Source of the DNA: Desulfocucumis palustris | GTDB taxonomy: Bacteria > Bacillota > Desulfotomaculia > Desulfotomaculales > Desulfocucumaceae | Direction of reading: 5' to 3' | Assembly (NCBI RefSeq): GCF_002933875.1 | Contig: NZ_BFAV01000179.1 | Coordinates: 37,284-101,283 of the forward strand | DNA length: 64,000 nucleotides | In this document: in pieces, positions 55,524 to 64,000 of the stretch | How the letters are laid out: each line of letters begins with the position of its first letter | How positions within the stretch are numbered: the first letter of the stretch is position 1 | Position numbers and translations under genes: made by a program | Notes under the pieces: model-generated | Database searches by the model: none | The model's input: the letters and a program-made list of their open reading frames with translations, nothing else | What the model was told of the DNA's origin: nothing

Positions 55524-57236
55524 TTAATAACCCCTTATCTTGTAGCGGCTGATTTTTTTGTACAGCCCGGCCCTGGATATTCCCAGAAGCAGGGCGGCCT
55601 GGTTTTTATTGCCGCCGCAGGCCTCCAGGGCGTCTATGATGGCTTCCCGCTCTATTTCCTCCACCAGGTGGTGCAACCCGCTGCGTCCCAGGCCCTTGTG
55701 CTTCTGCGCCCGCTGCAGGTACAGCGGCAGGTGCTCCTTTTGTATAGTGTCCCCCTCCAGCATATTGAAGGCCCGCTCCACCACGTTTTCCAATTCCCGG
55801 ACGTTTCCCGGCCAGCGGTGGCTGCGCAGAACGGCCATTACCTCCGGCTCTATTTCCGTGACCCTGCACCCGAAACGTTTGTTGAAATGCTCAATGAAAT
55901 ATTGCAGCAGCAGGTCCAGGTCCTCCATCCTGCCCCGCAGGGGCGGTATGGTCAGGGTGATGACATTTATGCGATAGTACAGATCTTCCCGGAATTCGCT
56001 GTTTATTATCATCTCTTCAAGGTTGCGGTTGGTGGCGGCGATTACCCGCACGTCCACCTGGCGGGGCCTGGTATCGCCCAGCCGCTCTATTTCCTTCTCC
56101 TGCAGCACCCTTAAAAGCTTGGCCTGCATTTGCAAAGACATGTCTCCTATTTCGTCCAGGAAAATTACTCCCTTGTCCGCAAGCTCAAACTTGCCCACCT
56201 GCCCGCCTTTCCTGGCCCCGGTGAAGGCACCGTCCTTGTAGCCGAACAGCTCCGACTCCAGCAGGTTCTCCGGGACCGCGGCGCAGTTCACCCTGACGAA
56301 GGGCCCGTGATTCCGCCCGCTCTCCGTATAAATGGCCCTGGCAAACAGTTCCTTGCCGGTGCCGCTTTCCCCCCGCAGCAACACCGTGGAGTGGCTTCTG
56401 GCCACCCGCCTGGCGGTTTCTTTAAGGGCGGTGAAGGAAGGGTTTTGGCCGATTATCTGGTCAAAGGAAAATCTGGAGCGCTGGGTCCTTTCCAGCTCGT
56501 CCTTATAGTAATCCAGCTGGTTACGCAGGTTTTGTATCTTTTCCGAGAGCGCCTGCAGGTCGGCTATATTTTTAAAAACCACTGTTCCCAGGGCCCCCAC
56601 AATCTCCCCGTTTTTCCTTATGGGCATGCGGTTGGCTATGATCTCCTGGCCGTTTAAAGTGGTTACATAACCGTACTCCGGCACCCCGGTCTCCATGGCT
56701 TTGGGAAAGATGGGGTTGGCGCCGTATATTTTTCTGACGTGCCGGCCGATGAGTTCTTCCACGCTTTTATTGAAAAAACTGGCGTAGGCCTGATTGGCCA
56801 TGGTTATTTTATAATCCCTGTCCACCGCCACTATTCCGTCGCTGGACAGCTCCAGAATGTTGGTCAGGGTTTCCTGCAGCTCCTCGACCTTTTCATTTCT
56901 GGTGGTCAATTCATCGATAATATTTTGAATCTCGGTAACATCCTGGAAAACCGCAACGGCCCCCACAATTTTGCCGTCCACCACCACAGGATTGCGATTG
57001 GAAAGATAGGTGCCGTTATTCAGGGAAAGTTTGCACCCAAGCTGCGGCCTGCCGTCCTCCATCACTTCCATCAGTCCGGTGGTGGGAAAAAATTCATTCA
57101 CCTGCCTGCCGATGATTGACGAGGCGGGCACCCCGAGAAAATTCTCCACCTGGCGGTTGCAATATACGATGGTGCCTGACCGGTCCACAGCCACCACGGC
57201 ATTGCTGGTTGAGGCAATTATTTCGTTAAGATTCAT
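55524..57236 (-). CDS. Sigma-54-dependent activator with PAS domains
   Basis: A 570-residue regulator. Two PAS sensor domains (about 5-105 and 120-225), then the AAA+ domain with GESGTGKELFARAIY (Walker A), the sigma-54 contact motif FGYKDGAFTGARKGG, FLDEIGDMSLQMQAKLLR and RWPGNVRELENVVER. The C-terminal Fis-type helix-turn-helix ends NKNQAALLLGISRAGLYKKI. No receiver domain, so signals come through PAS. ATG 57236 after GGGGGGAAAAGA. Its probable target is the CoA-transferase promoter next to it. Confidence 0.93.
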   Translation of the reverse strand: MNLNEIIASTSNAVVAVDRSGTIVYCNRQVENFLGVPASSIIGRQVNEFFPTTGLMEVMEDGRPQLGCKLSLNNGTYLSNRNPVVVDGKIVGAVAVFQDVTEIQNIIDELTTRNEKVEELQETLTNILELSSDGIVAVDRDYKITMANQAYASFFNKSVEELIGRHVRKIYGANPIFPKAMETGVPEYGYVTTLNGQEIIANRMPIRKNGEIVGALGTVVFKNIADLQALSEKIQNLRNQLDYYKDELERTQRSRFSFDQIIGQNPSFTALKETARRVARSHSTVLLRGESGTGKELFARAIYTESGRNHGPFVRVNCAAVPENLLESELFGYKDGAFTGARKGGQVGKFELADKGVIFLDEIGDMSLQMQAKLLRVLQEKEIERLGDTRPRQVDVRVIAATNRNLEEMIINSEFREDLYYRINVITLTIPPLRGRMEDLDLLLQYFIEHFNKRFGCRVTEIEPEVMAVLRSHRWPGNVRELENVVERAFNMLEGDTIQKEHLPLYLQRAQKHKGLGRSGLHHLVEEIEREAIIDALEACGGNKNQAALLLGISRAGLYKKISRYKIRGY

Positions 57237-57421
57237 TCTTTTCCCCCCGAATATGCCTGTATGTTTAAATCTCCTTCCATGCAACTTGCAAATACCGGGC
57301 CCAAAAGCGGACGTAAACACCGTCACGGTAAACCGGAGCACATTTAAAAAATTTTATCATAAGCGGCAACTTTAACAAAGTCGCCGCATAATATTTTGCA
57401 AGGGAATTAGTATAACACATT

Positions 57422-57450
57422 TCGACAAAGAGGGTTAATTAGAATATATT
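57422..57450 (+). promoter_or_regulatory. Candidate sigma-A promoter for fbp
   Basis: TCGACA and TATATT are separated by 17 bases, 76 bases before the GTG start of fbp. Confidence 0.5.
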
Positions 57451-57525
57451 TTTTTATGTGAATGTGCAGGAATTATTCGGCATAGTAAAGAATAATATTG
57501 TAAATTATTTTGAGGGGGTTAACAA

Positions 57526-58620
57526 GTGGGAAAAAAAATTACATTGAGCGTTATTAAAGCGGATATTGGCGGATTCGTTGGCCATTCCAGCGTACACCCG
57601 GAAACACTTGAAACCGCCAGGGGCATGCTCTCGGGCAGCCCGCTCCTGATAGACTATCATGTAACTCACGTGGGTGACGATATCAACCTGATTATGACAC
57701 ACGAATGCGGCAAGGACAGCGGAGAGATACACCAGCTGGCCTGGGATGTATTTTCCTCCTGCACCACCATAGCCAAAAAACTAAAACTGTACGGGGCCGG
57801 ACAGGATCTGCTGTCCGACGCCTTTTCCGGCAATATCAAGGGTCTTGGACCGGGTGTGGCGGAAATGGAATTTCAGGAGCGCACCAGCGAGCCGGTGATT
57901 GTGTTCGCGGCGGATAAAACGGAGCCCGGCGCCTGGAACCTGCCGGTTTATAAAATGTTCGCCGACCCCTTCAACACCATCGGGCTGATCATAGACCCCA
58001 AAATGCACGGGGGATTCCTTTTCGAGGTGCGGGATTTGATTGAGAACAAAAAGGTCACCTTCTCCTGCCCGGAGGAGCTTTACGACATGCTTGTGTTTAT
58101 CGGCGCTCCCGGCCGCTACTGCATCAAGTCGGTTTATCAGAAGGGCACCAATGAAATCTGCTCCACCTCCAGCACCCAGCGCCTGAACCTGATGGCGGGC
58201 CGCTATGTGGGCAAGGACGACCCGGTGCTGATTGTTCGCTGCCAGAGCGGCTTCCCGGCCGTGGGCGAAGCCCTGGAGCCCTTTGCCAACCCCCACCTGG
58301 TATCCGGCTGGATGCGCGGCTCACACAGCGGGCCGTTGATGCCGGTTTCAGTGGACCAGTCAAATCCTACCCGCTTCGACGGCCCGCCCAGAGTCATTGC
58401 CCTGGGCTTCCAGTTGGCCGACGGCAAGCTCCACGGCCCGCAGGATTTCTTTGCCGACCCGTCCTACGACCTGGCCAGGCAAAAGGCCAACGAAATCGCG
58501 AATTACCTGCGCAGCCTCGGCCCCTTCGAGCCGCACCGCCTGCACCTGGACGAAATGGAGTACACCACCATGCCCGAGGTCAGCAAGCGTCTCAAGGACC
58601 GTTTCGAAAAACTTCGCTAA
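57526..58620 (+). CDS. fbp: Class V fructose-1,6-bisphosphatase (FBP aldolase/phosphatase)
   Basis: Bifunctional gluconeogenic enzyme of anaerobes and archaea that first condenses triose phosphates and then removes the 1-phosphate. 364 residues. KADIGGFVGHSSVHPETLE at the N terminus, HVGDDINLIMTHECGKDS, VFAADKTEPGAWNLP and GGFLFEVRD are class V motifs. GTG at 57526 with GAGGGGG upstream. Divergent from the sigma-54 activator gene. It complements the class II aldolase at 14839. Confidence 0.93.
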   Translation: MGKKITLSVIKADIGGFVGHSSVHPETLETARGMLSGSPLLIDYHVTHVGDDINLIMTHECGKDSGEIHQLAWDVFSSCTTIAKKLKLYGAGQDLLSDAFSGNIKGLGPGVAEMEFQERTSEPVIVFAADKTEPGAWNLPVYKMFADPFNTIGLIIDPKMHGGFLFEVRDLIENKKVTFSCPEELYDMLVFIGAPGRYCIKSVYQKGTNEICSTSSTQRLNLMAGRYVGKDDPVLIVRCQSGFPAVGEALEPFANPHLVSGWMRGSHSGPLMPVSVDQSNPTRFDGPPRVIALGFQLADGKLHGPQDFFADPSYDLARQKANEIANYLRSLGPFEPHRLHLDEMEYTTMPEVSKRLKDRFEKLR

Positions 58621-58656
58621 CCGGTTAAAAACCATAAATGACCGAAATATAGTCAA

Positions 58657-58694
58657 TAAAGGGCCTGCCCCGGAGCAGGCCCTTTACTTTGCAA
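58657..58694 (+). terminator. Terminator after fbp
   Basis: GGGCCTGC pairs with GCAGGCCC around CCCGGA, followed by TTTACTTT. Confidence 0.85.
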
Positions 58695-58718
58695 CCCGTT
58701 TCCAAGCAGGTTTATAAT

Positions 58719-58768
58719 ACCGCTAACAGCCAGCCTGCAAGGCCCCGTCTTTGAAAGCCGGGGATAAA
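58719..58768. repeat. AGCCTGT-family hairpin, copy 2 (reversed)
   Basis: Reads CCGCTAACAGCCAGCCTGCA then AGGCCCCGTCTTTGAAAGCC and GGGGATAAA, the reverse complement of the copy at 62004-62066 with a few changes. Confidence 0.8.
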
Positions 58769-58795
58769 AAGGTAATTAAGGAAGGGGGGTACACC

Positions 58796-59105
58796 TCTTT
58801 TTGGAGCATGACTTTCTGGTCAGAGGAATGTCCCCAATGTATATGACTTTGGTGAGGAATGCCCCCAACTCAGGTTAGGCAGGGAAATAACCCCCTCCGA
58901 GCCCAAGGCTTGCTTATATCTATATTCAACCACAAAAATGCGACACCTGAGAACCGTCCCCGCTGTCGCAATGTATATGACTTTGGCGAGGAATACCCCC
59001 AACTCAGGTTAGGCAGGGAAATAACCCTCTCCGAACCCAAGGCTTACTTAATATTTATATTCAACCACAAAAATGCGACACTTGAGAACCGTCCCCGCTG
59101 TCGCA
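58796..59105. repeat. 135-bp tandem duplication carrying TGCGACA hairpins
   Basis: Two copies (58836-58969 and 58970-59105) read AATGTATATGACTTTGGTGA, then GGAATGCCCCCAACTCAGG, and end with a hairpin TGCGACACCTGAGAACCGTC...GTCGCA. The copies differ at only about eight positions. The left flank (58796-58831, TTTTGGAGCATGACTTTCTG) recurs at 63970-64000. No gene. Confidence 0.88.
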
Positions 59106-59116
59106 CTTTGAAAAAC

Positions 59117-59145
59117 TTGACAGCTAAAATAAGTTGAGTTACAAT
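59117..59145 (+). promoter_or_regulatory. Sigma-A promoter for cydAB
   Basis: A perfect TTGACA and TACAAT are 17 bases apart. About 350 bases of leader follow before the cydA start, including an inverted repeat GCAAAAGCAGG/CCTGCTTTTGC at 59213-59252 that may be regulatory. No Rex-type or FNR-type site was clear. Confidence 0.72.
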
Positions 59146-59212
59146 GCACATAAAACTATACCATATTAGTATACATATTGTAGAGATACTTTATTAAAGC
59201 ATTTAGTGAACC

Positions 59213-59252
59213 GCAAAAGCAGGTATTTTTATTGCACCTCCCTGCTTTTGCT
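59213..59252 (+). promoter_or_regulatory. Inverted repeat in the cydA leader
   Basis: GCAAAAGCAGG and CCTGCTTTTGC are perfect eleven-base arms with an 18-base loop containing TATTTTTATTGCACCTCC. No T-run follows, so it is not a plain terminator; an mRNA or operator role is possible. Confidence 0.5.
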
Positions 59253-59492
59253 CCAGACCGGCAAGTTAACTGACAGGTTAACTGCTTGACTGACCTGAGA
59301 AAAAGCTTATTTTGCGGGAAAGAAAGGGGGTTGGTGGGTTTGTAAGTATACCAATTTACTCCAGTTTAAAATTCTTTGTTCGGGGAGCGCGCGCCCGGGC
59401 GGGGCCCCGGTCGGGGAAGCCACCGGGGGATGCCGTGGTAAAAAGCTTTAAGGAAAACCTTTTTAAAATTTTAAAAAATAGGGGGGACAATT

Positions 59493-60878
59493 GTGGATGC
59501 TCTCATTCTGGCGAGATTGCAGTTCGCCGTTACCTCAAGTTATCACTTTTTGTTTGTGCCGCTGACCCTGGGGCTTTCAGTGCTGGTGGCCGTTATGGAG
59601 ACCATTTATGTCCGGACCGGAAACGAGACCTACAAAAAAATGACCCTCTTCTGGGGGAAGCTTTTCCTGATTAATTTCGCCATGGGAGTGGTAACCGGGA
59701 TCGTGCAGGAATTCCATTTCGGCATGAACTGGTCGGAATATTCCCGTTTCGTGGGGGATATCTTCGGGGCGCCCCTGGCGGTGGAAGCCCTGGCGGCTTT
59801 TTTCCTGGAATCCACCTTCCTGGGAATATGGATATTCGGCTGGGATAAACTGTCTCCCAAAATGCACGCGGCCACCATCTGGCTGGTGGCCATTGCTTCG
59901 AATTTTTCCGCTTTCTGGATACTGGTAGCCAATTCTTTTATGCAGGAGCCCGTGGGTTATGTTATCCGCAACGGCCGGGCGGAGATGAATGATTTTCTTG
60001 CACTTTTAACAAATCCTCATGTACTCTATCAATTTCCGCATACCGTTTTGGCCGGATTCACCACCGCGGCCTTTTTCGTGATGGGCATCAGCGCCTATCA
60101 TCTTTTGCGAAAAAACTATTCCGACTTTTTCCGCCGCTCCTTTCAGATTGGATTGACCATGGGTATTATCAGCACTTTCCTGGTGATTGGTGTGGGGCAC
60201 TTCCAGGGTCAGCACCTGGTCAACTCCCAGCCCATGAAAATGGCGGCGGCCGAAGCCCTCTGGGAAAGCGCGGACCCTGCTCCCCTAAGCCTGGCGGCCC
60301 TGGTTGACCAGAAACACCAGACCAACTCCCTGGAAATCCAAATACCCCTTCTGGGAAGCTTCCTGTCCTATAATTCCTTCAGCGGCGAGGTCAAGGGGAT
60401 CAAGGACATTCAGGCCAGGTACCAAAACGTGTACGGGCCGGGGGATTATATCCCGCCGGTGGCCGCGGTTTTCTGGAGCTTCCGGCTGATGGTGGGGGCG
60501 GGCTTTTGGATGATTTTAATCACCCTTTACAGCCTGTACCTGTGGCAAAAGGGTCAGCTGGAAGCAAGACCGCGGGTTTTAAAGGCGCTGCTCTGGAGCA
60601 TTCCCCTGCCTTACATTGCCAATACCAGCGGCTGGTTTATGGCCGAGGTGGGCCGCCAGCCCTGGATCGTGCAGGGACTGCAACGGGTTAACGAAGCCGT
60701 TTCACCCTCGGTCTCCGCCGGGGCGGTGTTTACCACCATGCTTGCCTTTACCCTGATTTACGGATTACTGGCCATGGCCGACATCTATCTATTGACCAAA
60801 TTTATTAAACAGGGTCCCGGCGCCATATCCGGGGAAAGTTTTCAGGAAACTAAAAAGGAGGTGTCCTTATGGAGCTGA
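59493..60878 (+). CDS. cydA: Cytochrome bd oxidase subunit I
   Basis: Catalytic subunit of the quinol oxidase that reduces oxygen to water without pumping protons. 461 residues, about nine helices. SSYHFLFVPLTLGLS holds the heme b595 histidine, WNP-like PVAAVFWSF and the helix with QGLQRVNEAVSPSVSAG follow. The short Q-loop is of the Firmicute type. GTG 59493 after GGGGGGACAATT. The last ten bases overlap cydB. Supports oxygen detoxification in an anaerobe. Confidence 0.95.
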   Translation: MDALILARLQFAVTSSYHFLFVPLTLGLSVLVAVMETIYVRTGNETYKKMTLFWGKLFLINFAMGVVTGIVQEFHFGMNWSEYSRFVGDIFGAPLAVEALAAFFLESTFLGIWIFGWDKLSPKMHAATIWLVAIASNFSAFWILVANSFMQEPVGYVIRNGRAEMNDFLALLTNPHVLYQFPHTVLAGFTTAAFFVMGISAYHLLRKNYSDFFRRSFQIGLTMGIISTFLVIGVGHFQGQHLVNSQPMKMAAAEALWESADPAPLSLAALVDQKHQTNSLEIQIPLLGSFLSYNSFSGEVKGIKDIQARYQNVYGPGDYIPPVAAVFWSFRLMVGAGFWMILITLYSLYLWQKGQLEARPRVLKALLWSIPLPYIANTSGWFMAEVGRQPWIVQGLQRVNEAVSPSVSAGAVFTTMLAFTLIYGLLAMADIYLLTKFIKQGPGAISGESFQETKKEVSLWS

Positions 60879-61873
60879 ATATTCTCTGGTTCGTACTGAT
60901 AACCGTGCTTTTTACCGGCTATTTCTTTCTGGAAGGCTTCGATTTCGGCGTGGGAACCCTGCTGCCCTTCCTGGGAAAGGATGATGCCGGGCGGCGGCTG
61001 CTAATCAATTCCATCGGCCCCTTTTGGGATGGCAACGAGGTCTGGCTGATCACGGCCGGCGGAGCCATATTCGCCGCTTTTCCAAACTGGTACGCCACCC
61101 TGTTCAGCGGTTTTTACATGGCGCTCTTTTTGATGCTGCTGGCCTTGATTCTCCGGGGGGTGGCCTTTGAGTTCCGCAGCAAGGATGACCGGCCGGCCTG
61201 GCGCAGCCTGTGGGATTGGATGATCTTCGGGGGAAGCCTGGTACCCGCCCTGCTGTGGGGGGTGGCCATAACCAACCTGCTCCGGGGTGTGCCCATTGCC
61301 GTCAATATGCAGTACGCGGGCACCTTCTGGGATCTTCTGTCGCCCTATACCCTGGTGGGCGGGCTGACCACGCTGTTCATTTTCACCCTGCACGGCGCTC
61401 TTTTTCTCACCCTCAAAACCAGCGGCCAGCAGCTGGCGGGCGCCCGCAGGGCGGCGTCACTGGCGGGCTTTCTGGCTGTGCCGGCCCTTCTGCTACTGGT
61501 TGTCTTAAGTTACAGTCAAACCGATTTATTTGAAAAAACCGGCGCGGGAGTGGTGTTTTGGGGGGCCGTGGCGGCCCTTGTCCTGGCCTGCGGGCTGCTG
61601 CGCGCCGGAAAGTACGCCCTGGCCTTTGCCATGAATGGCCTGGCCATAGTTTTTTCCACCGTGGCCGTCTTTTGGGGACTGTTTCCCCGGGTTATGGTTT
61701 CCAGCCTGAATCCGGACTGGAGCCTTACCATATACAATGCCTCATCCAGCCCCTATACATTAAAGATCATGACCATCGTTGCACTCACCCTGGTTCCTGT
61801 TGTACTCTTATACCAGGGCTGGAACTACTGGATTTTCCGCCAACGCGTCACCCTAAAGGACCTGGAATATTAA
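60869..61873 (+). CDS. cydB: Cytochrome bd oxidase subunit II
   Basis: A 334-residue membrane subunit with about nine helices. FLEGFDFGVGTLLPFLGK, INSIGPFWDGNEVWLITAGG and FPNWYATLFSGFYMALFL are conserved CydB motifs. ATG 60869 overlaps the end of cydA, with AAGGAGGTG upstream. It ends at 61873, two bases before a TGCGACA hairpin. Confidence 0.95.
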   Translation: MELNILWFVLITVLFTGYFFLEGFDFGVGTLLPFLGKDDAGRRLLINSIGPFWDGNEVWLITAGGAIFAAFPNWYATLFSGFYMALFLMLLALILRGVAFEFRSKDDRPAWRSLWDWMIFGGSLVPALLWGVAITNLLRGVPIAVNMQYAGTFWDLLSPYTLVGGLTTLFIFTLHGALFLTLKTSGQQLAGARRAASLAGFLAVPALLLLVVLSYSQTDLFEKTGAGVVFWGAVAALVLACGLLRAGKYALAFAMNGLAIVFSTVAVFWGLFPRVMVSSLNPDWSLTIYNASSSPYTLKIMTIVALTLVPVVLLYQGWNYWIFRQRVTLKDLEY

Positions 61874-61875
61874 AA

Positions 61876-61905
61876 TGCGACAGGGGACGGTTCTCCATTG
61901 TCGCA
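61876..61905. repeat. TGCGACA hairpin after cydB
   Basis: TGCGACA and TGTCGCA enclose GGGGACGGTTCTCCAT (core in forward orientation). It starts two bases after the cydB stop codon. Confidence 0.88.
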
Positions 61906-61929
61906 AAAATTAAATTTTGAGAATAGATG

Positions 61930-62066
61930 CTTTGGGGACATTCCTCCGGCCCTAAACCTATGCTTCAAAGTAAGGTGTGTCCCCCGGCTTTATAATTTCG
62001 GGCTTTAACAGCCTGTTTATCCCCGATCTTCAAGGACGGGGCCTTACAGGCTGTTAGCGGGATAAA
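61930..62066. repeat. GGGGACATTCCT block and AGCCTGT-family hairpin, copy 3
   Basis: TTGGGGACATTCCTCCGGCC then AAGGTGTGTCCCCCGGC (61931-61992) resembles the 11.2-kb arrays. It is followed at 62004-62066 by AACAGCCTGTTTATCCCC, GATCTTCAAGGACGGGG and ACAGGCTGTTAGCGGGATAA. Together they occupy the gap before cydD. Confidence 0.85.
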
Positions 62067-62114
62067 TCCGGGCAGCCCCGGAAGGCGTCCCTTTTTCTGC
62101 CGAGGTGAGGAAAG

Positions 62115-63851
62115 ATGCTGGATAAAAGGCTTTTTGGCGAGACCGGGCCGGTGCGTGTTTTCCTGGCCCTCAGCGTGGGACTGGGACTGGGAAGCGGCCT
62201 TCTGGCCGTGCTGCAGGCGGGCTGTCTGGCCCGGGTGGTTAACCGGGTCTTTCTGAATGGAAATAACCTGGAGGATGTCCGGGCATTGCTCGGGGTTCTT
62301 TTGGGGCTCATCATTTTTCGGGCCGGATTGGCCTGGATAGGCGAGATTGCGGCCCACAGGGCCGCCGCGGGAATTAAACACCGGCTTCGCCAGCGTCTTT
62401 TGGCCCATTTACTGGCCCTGGGTCCGGTATACGCCGGAGGAGAGCGTACCGGCGAGCTGGTGAATGTTCTGGTGGAGGGAATTGAAGCCCTGGACGCCTA
62501 TTTCGCCCGCTACCTGCCTCAGTTGGCCTTAGCCGCGCTGCTGCCCCTGGCCGTTTTGGGTTTTGTCTTTCCCCTGGACATTGTTTCCGGTCTTATTTTA
62601 CTCTTCACGGCCCCGCTGATTCCCCTGTTTATGTTTTTAATCGGTAAATGGGCGCAATCCCTGTCCCGGCGGCAGTGGGAGGCATTAAGTTTAATGAGCG
62701 CCCACTTTCTTGACGTGCTGCAGGGTCTCACCACCCTGAAAATTTTTGGCCGCAGCAAGGAGCAGGCCAAAACCATCGCCCGGATCAGCGGCAATTTCAG
62801 GGACACTACCCTGGGGGTTTTGCGGGTGGCCTTTCTATCGGCCCTGGCGCTGGAATTTGTGGCCACCATCAGCACCGCCCTGGTGGCGGTTACGGTGGGC
62901 CTTCGCCTGGTATACGCCCGCATCCCCTTTGAGCAGGCCTTTTTTCTCCTGCTGCTGGCCCCGGAATTTTATTTGCCCCTGAGGCTTCTGGGCGGCAACT
63001 ATCACGCCGGACTCGCAGGGGTCAGCGCCGCCGGGCGTATCTTCGAGATTCTTGATACCCCCCCGCCGCCGGAAACAAAGTCGTCGCCGCCTTCACCGGT
63101 GCCGCCGGGGCCACCATTCCGGATTACCTTTGAGGACGTGCACTTTTCCTATGGCCAGGGTGAGCGAACGGCCCTGCAAGGGGTCTCCTTCGGGATAAAT
63201 CCCGGGGAAATGGTGGCCCTGGTGGGTCCCAGCGGGGCCGGGAAGACCACCGCCGCCCACCTGCTGCTGCGTTTCATTGAGCCGGACCGGGGGCGGATAT
63301 TGGTTAATGGAACTCCCCTGGGGCAAATGCCCCAGGAGGAGTGGCGGCGGCATATCGCCCTGATACCCCAGAAACCCTATCTCTTCTACGGCACCATTGC
63401 CGACAACATCCGGCTGGGCCGTCCCGGGGCGGCCCTGGAAGAGGTAATGGAGGCAGCCGTACAGGCCGGAGGCCACGGCTTTATACTGGATCTCCCCCGG
63501 GGCTACGATACCCAGGTGGGCGAGGGGGGAATCCGCCTGAGCGGCGGCCAGGTCCAGCGCCTGGCCATTGCCCGGGCCTTTTTAAAGGACGCGCCCCTGT
63601 TAATTATGGATGAGGCCACCGGCGGCCTGGATCCCGTCAGCGAAAGCGTCATTCTGGAGTCCCTGGAACGCCTGGCCCGGGGCCGAACGGCGCTGATCAT
63701 CGCCCACCGCCTCCATACCGTGCGGCGGGCCGGCCGGATTGTTGTGCTGGAAAGCGGACGGGTGGCGGAAACGGGAAGGCACCAGGAACTCCTGGAAATG
63801 AAGGGGATTTACCACCGGCTGGTTTCGGTTTATCCCGCTAGCAGCCTGTAA
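62115..63851 (+). CDS. cydD: Thiol reductant ABC exporter subunit CydD
   Basis: Half of the CydDC ABC transporter that exports glutathione or cysteine and is needed to assemble cytochrome bd. 578 residues: six-helix membrane domain (about 15-310), then an ATPase with Walker A GPSGAGKTTAAH, signature RLSGGQVQRLAIARAF and Walker B LLIMDEATGGLDP. ATG follows GAGGTGAGGAAAG. Its stop codon lies in a partial AGCCTGT-family repeat. The CydC partner would lie past the window end; none is visible before 64000. Confidence 0.93.
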   Translation: MLDKRLFGETGPVRVFLALSVGLGLGSGLLAVLQAGCLARVVNRVFLNGNNLEDVRALLGVLLGLIIFRAGLAWIGEIAAHRAAAGIKHRLRQRLLAHLLALGPVYAGGERTGELVNVLVEGIEALDAYFARYLPQLALAALLPLAVLGFVFPLDIVSGLILLFTAPLIPLFMFLIGKWAQSLSRRQWEALSLMSAHFLDVLQGLTTLKIFGRSKEQAKTIARISGNFRDTTLGVLRVAFLSALALEFVATISTALVAVTVGLRLVYARIPFEQAFFLLLLAPEFYLPLRLLGGNYHAGLAGVSAAGRIFEILDTPPPPETKSSPPSPVPPGPPFRITFEDVHFSYGQGERTALQGVSFGINPGEMVALVGPSGAGKTTAAHLLLRFIEPDRGRILVNGTPLGQMPQEEWRRHIALIPQKPYLFYGTIADNIRLGRPGAALEEVMEAAVQAGGHGFILDLPRGYDTQVGEGGIRLSGGQVQRLAIARAFLKDAPLLIMDEATGGLDPVSESVILESLERLARGRTALIIAHRLHTVRRAGRIVVLESGRVAETGRHQELLEMKGIYHRLVSVYPASSL

Positions 63852-64000
63852 AGCTCGAACCAAGTTCGTTTTAAGGATAAGGGGACACACCTCTATCTAA
63901 GGTTAGGGGACACACCTCTATCTAAGGTTAGGGGACACACCTCTATCTAAGGTTAGGGGACACACCTCTCTTTGGAGCATGGCTTTCGGGTCAGAGGAAT
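63829..64000. repeat. 25-bp tandem array and cydD-terminal repeat
   Basis: TTTATCCCGCTAGCAGCCTG (63829 onward) is the reverse of the AGCCTGT-family end and contains the cydD stop. From 63873, units of 25 bases (AAGGTTAGGGGACACACCTC then TATCT) repeat about four times, then TTTGGAGCATGGCTTTCGGG matches 58796 onward. The array runs to the window edge. Confidence 0.88.

Noticed and set aside
63873..63990. Possible CRISPR array
   Set aside because: Units of 25 bases are contiguous without unique spacers and there are no cas genes. The same applies to the arrays at 2458 and 11222.

Overview
The window reads as chromosome of an anaerobic, endospore-forming, sulfate-reducing Firmicute (Desulfotomaculum/Pelotomaculum-type Peptococcaceae). 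Three things support this: a dsrAB-dsrD, dsrMK, dsrC, dsrN sulfite-reduction gene set lacking dsrJOP as is usual in Gram-positive sulfate reducers; sporulation and germination genes (spo0F, sleB, ypeB); and a long gene block in the Bacillus/Clostridium order. Base composition is moderately GC-rich and strong AGGAGG ribosome sites are common, often with GTG or TTG starts.

Layout. 1-9.8 kb: housekeeping block, almost all on the minus strand (glyA fragment, rpiB, ywlE-type phosphatase, mntP, threonylcarbamoyl-AMP synthase, prmC, prfA, yqhQ-like, rpmE, a radical SAM protein), interrupted by a NicO-type metal transporter and an antitoxin with a truncated toxin. 10-24 kb: LysM/M23 endopeptidase, rho, DUF2062, transaldolase, fba, zinc-ribbon protein, spo0F, Yip1 protein, sppA, pyrG, a small XapX protein, argS, DUF1934 protein. 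24-31.7 kb: an amino-acid-derived aryl-acid module (Lrp regulator, aminotransferase, sodium symporter, phenylacetate-CoA ligase, indolepyruvate oxidoreductase iorAB); the regulator-aminotransferase pair is preceded by a promoter and a T-box leader. 31.7-34 kb: sleB-ypeB. 34-46.7 kb: dissimilatory sulfite reduction region (dsrN, dsrC, dsrK, dsrM, ferredoxin, then dsrD, dsrB, dsrA) with SRB-type accessory proteins (two HEAT-repeat relatives on either side, YkgJ, TPR, FmdB, rubredoxin). 47-50 kb: CssRS-like two-component system and a secreted protein. 50-58.6 kb: FGGY kinase, glnS, a CoA-transferase with a sigma-54 promoter next to a PAS/sigma-54 activator, and a class V fructose-bisphosphatase. 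59-64 kb: cytochrome bd oxidase cydAB and cydD.

How it fits together. DsrAB (siroheme probably amidated by DsrN, activated by DsrD) passes sulfur to DsrC; DsrMK would re-reduce the DsrC trisulfide with menaquinol-derived or ferredoxin electrons. Iron-sulfur and rubredoxin proteins and cytochrome bd fit electron transfer and oxygen defence in an anaerobe. The aminotransferase/IOR/PaaK genes fit fermentation of aromatic amino acids to aryl acids.

The most unusual feature is not a gene. Intergenic DNA is seeded with hairpins and tandem arrays that share a GGGGAC core but have different flanking arms (TGAGTCA, TGCGACA and others). They cluster at gene 3' ends, supply the stop codons of at least two genes, and two opposed copies lie in frame inside prmC. 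No CRISPR array, rRNA, tRNA, prophage or intact transposase gene was found.
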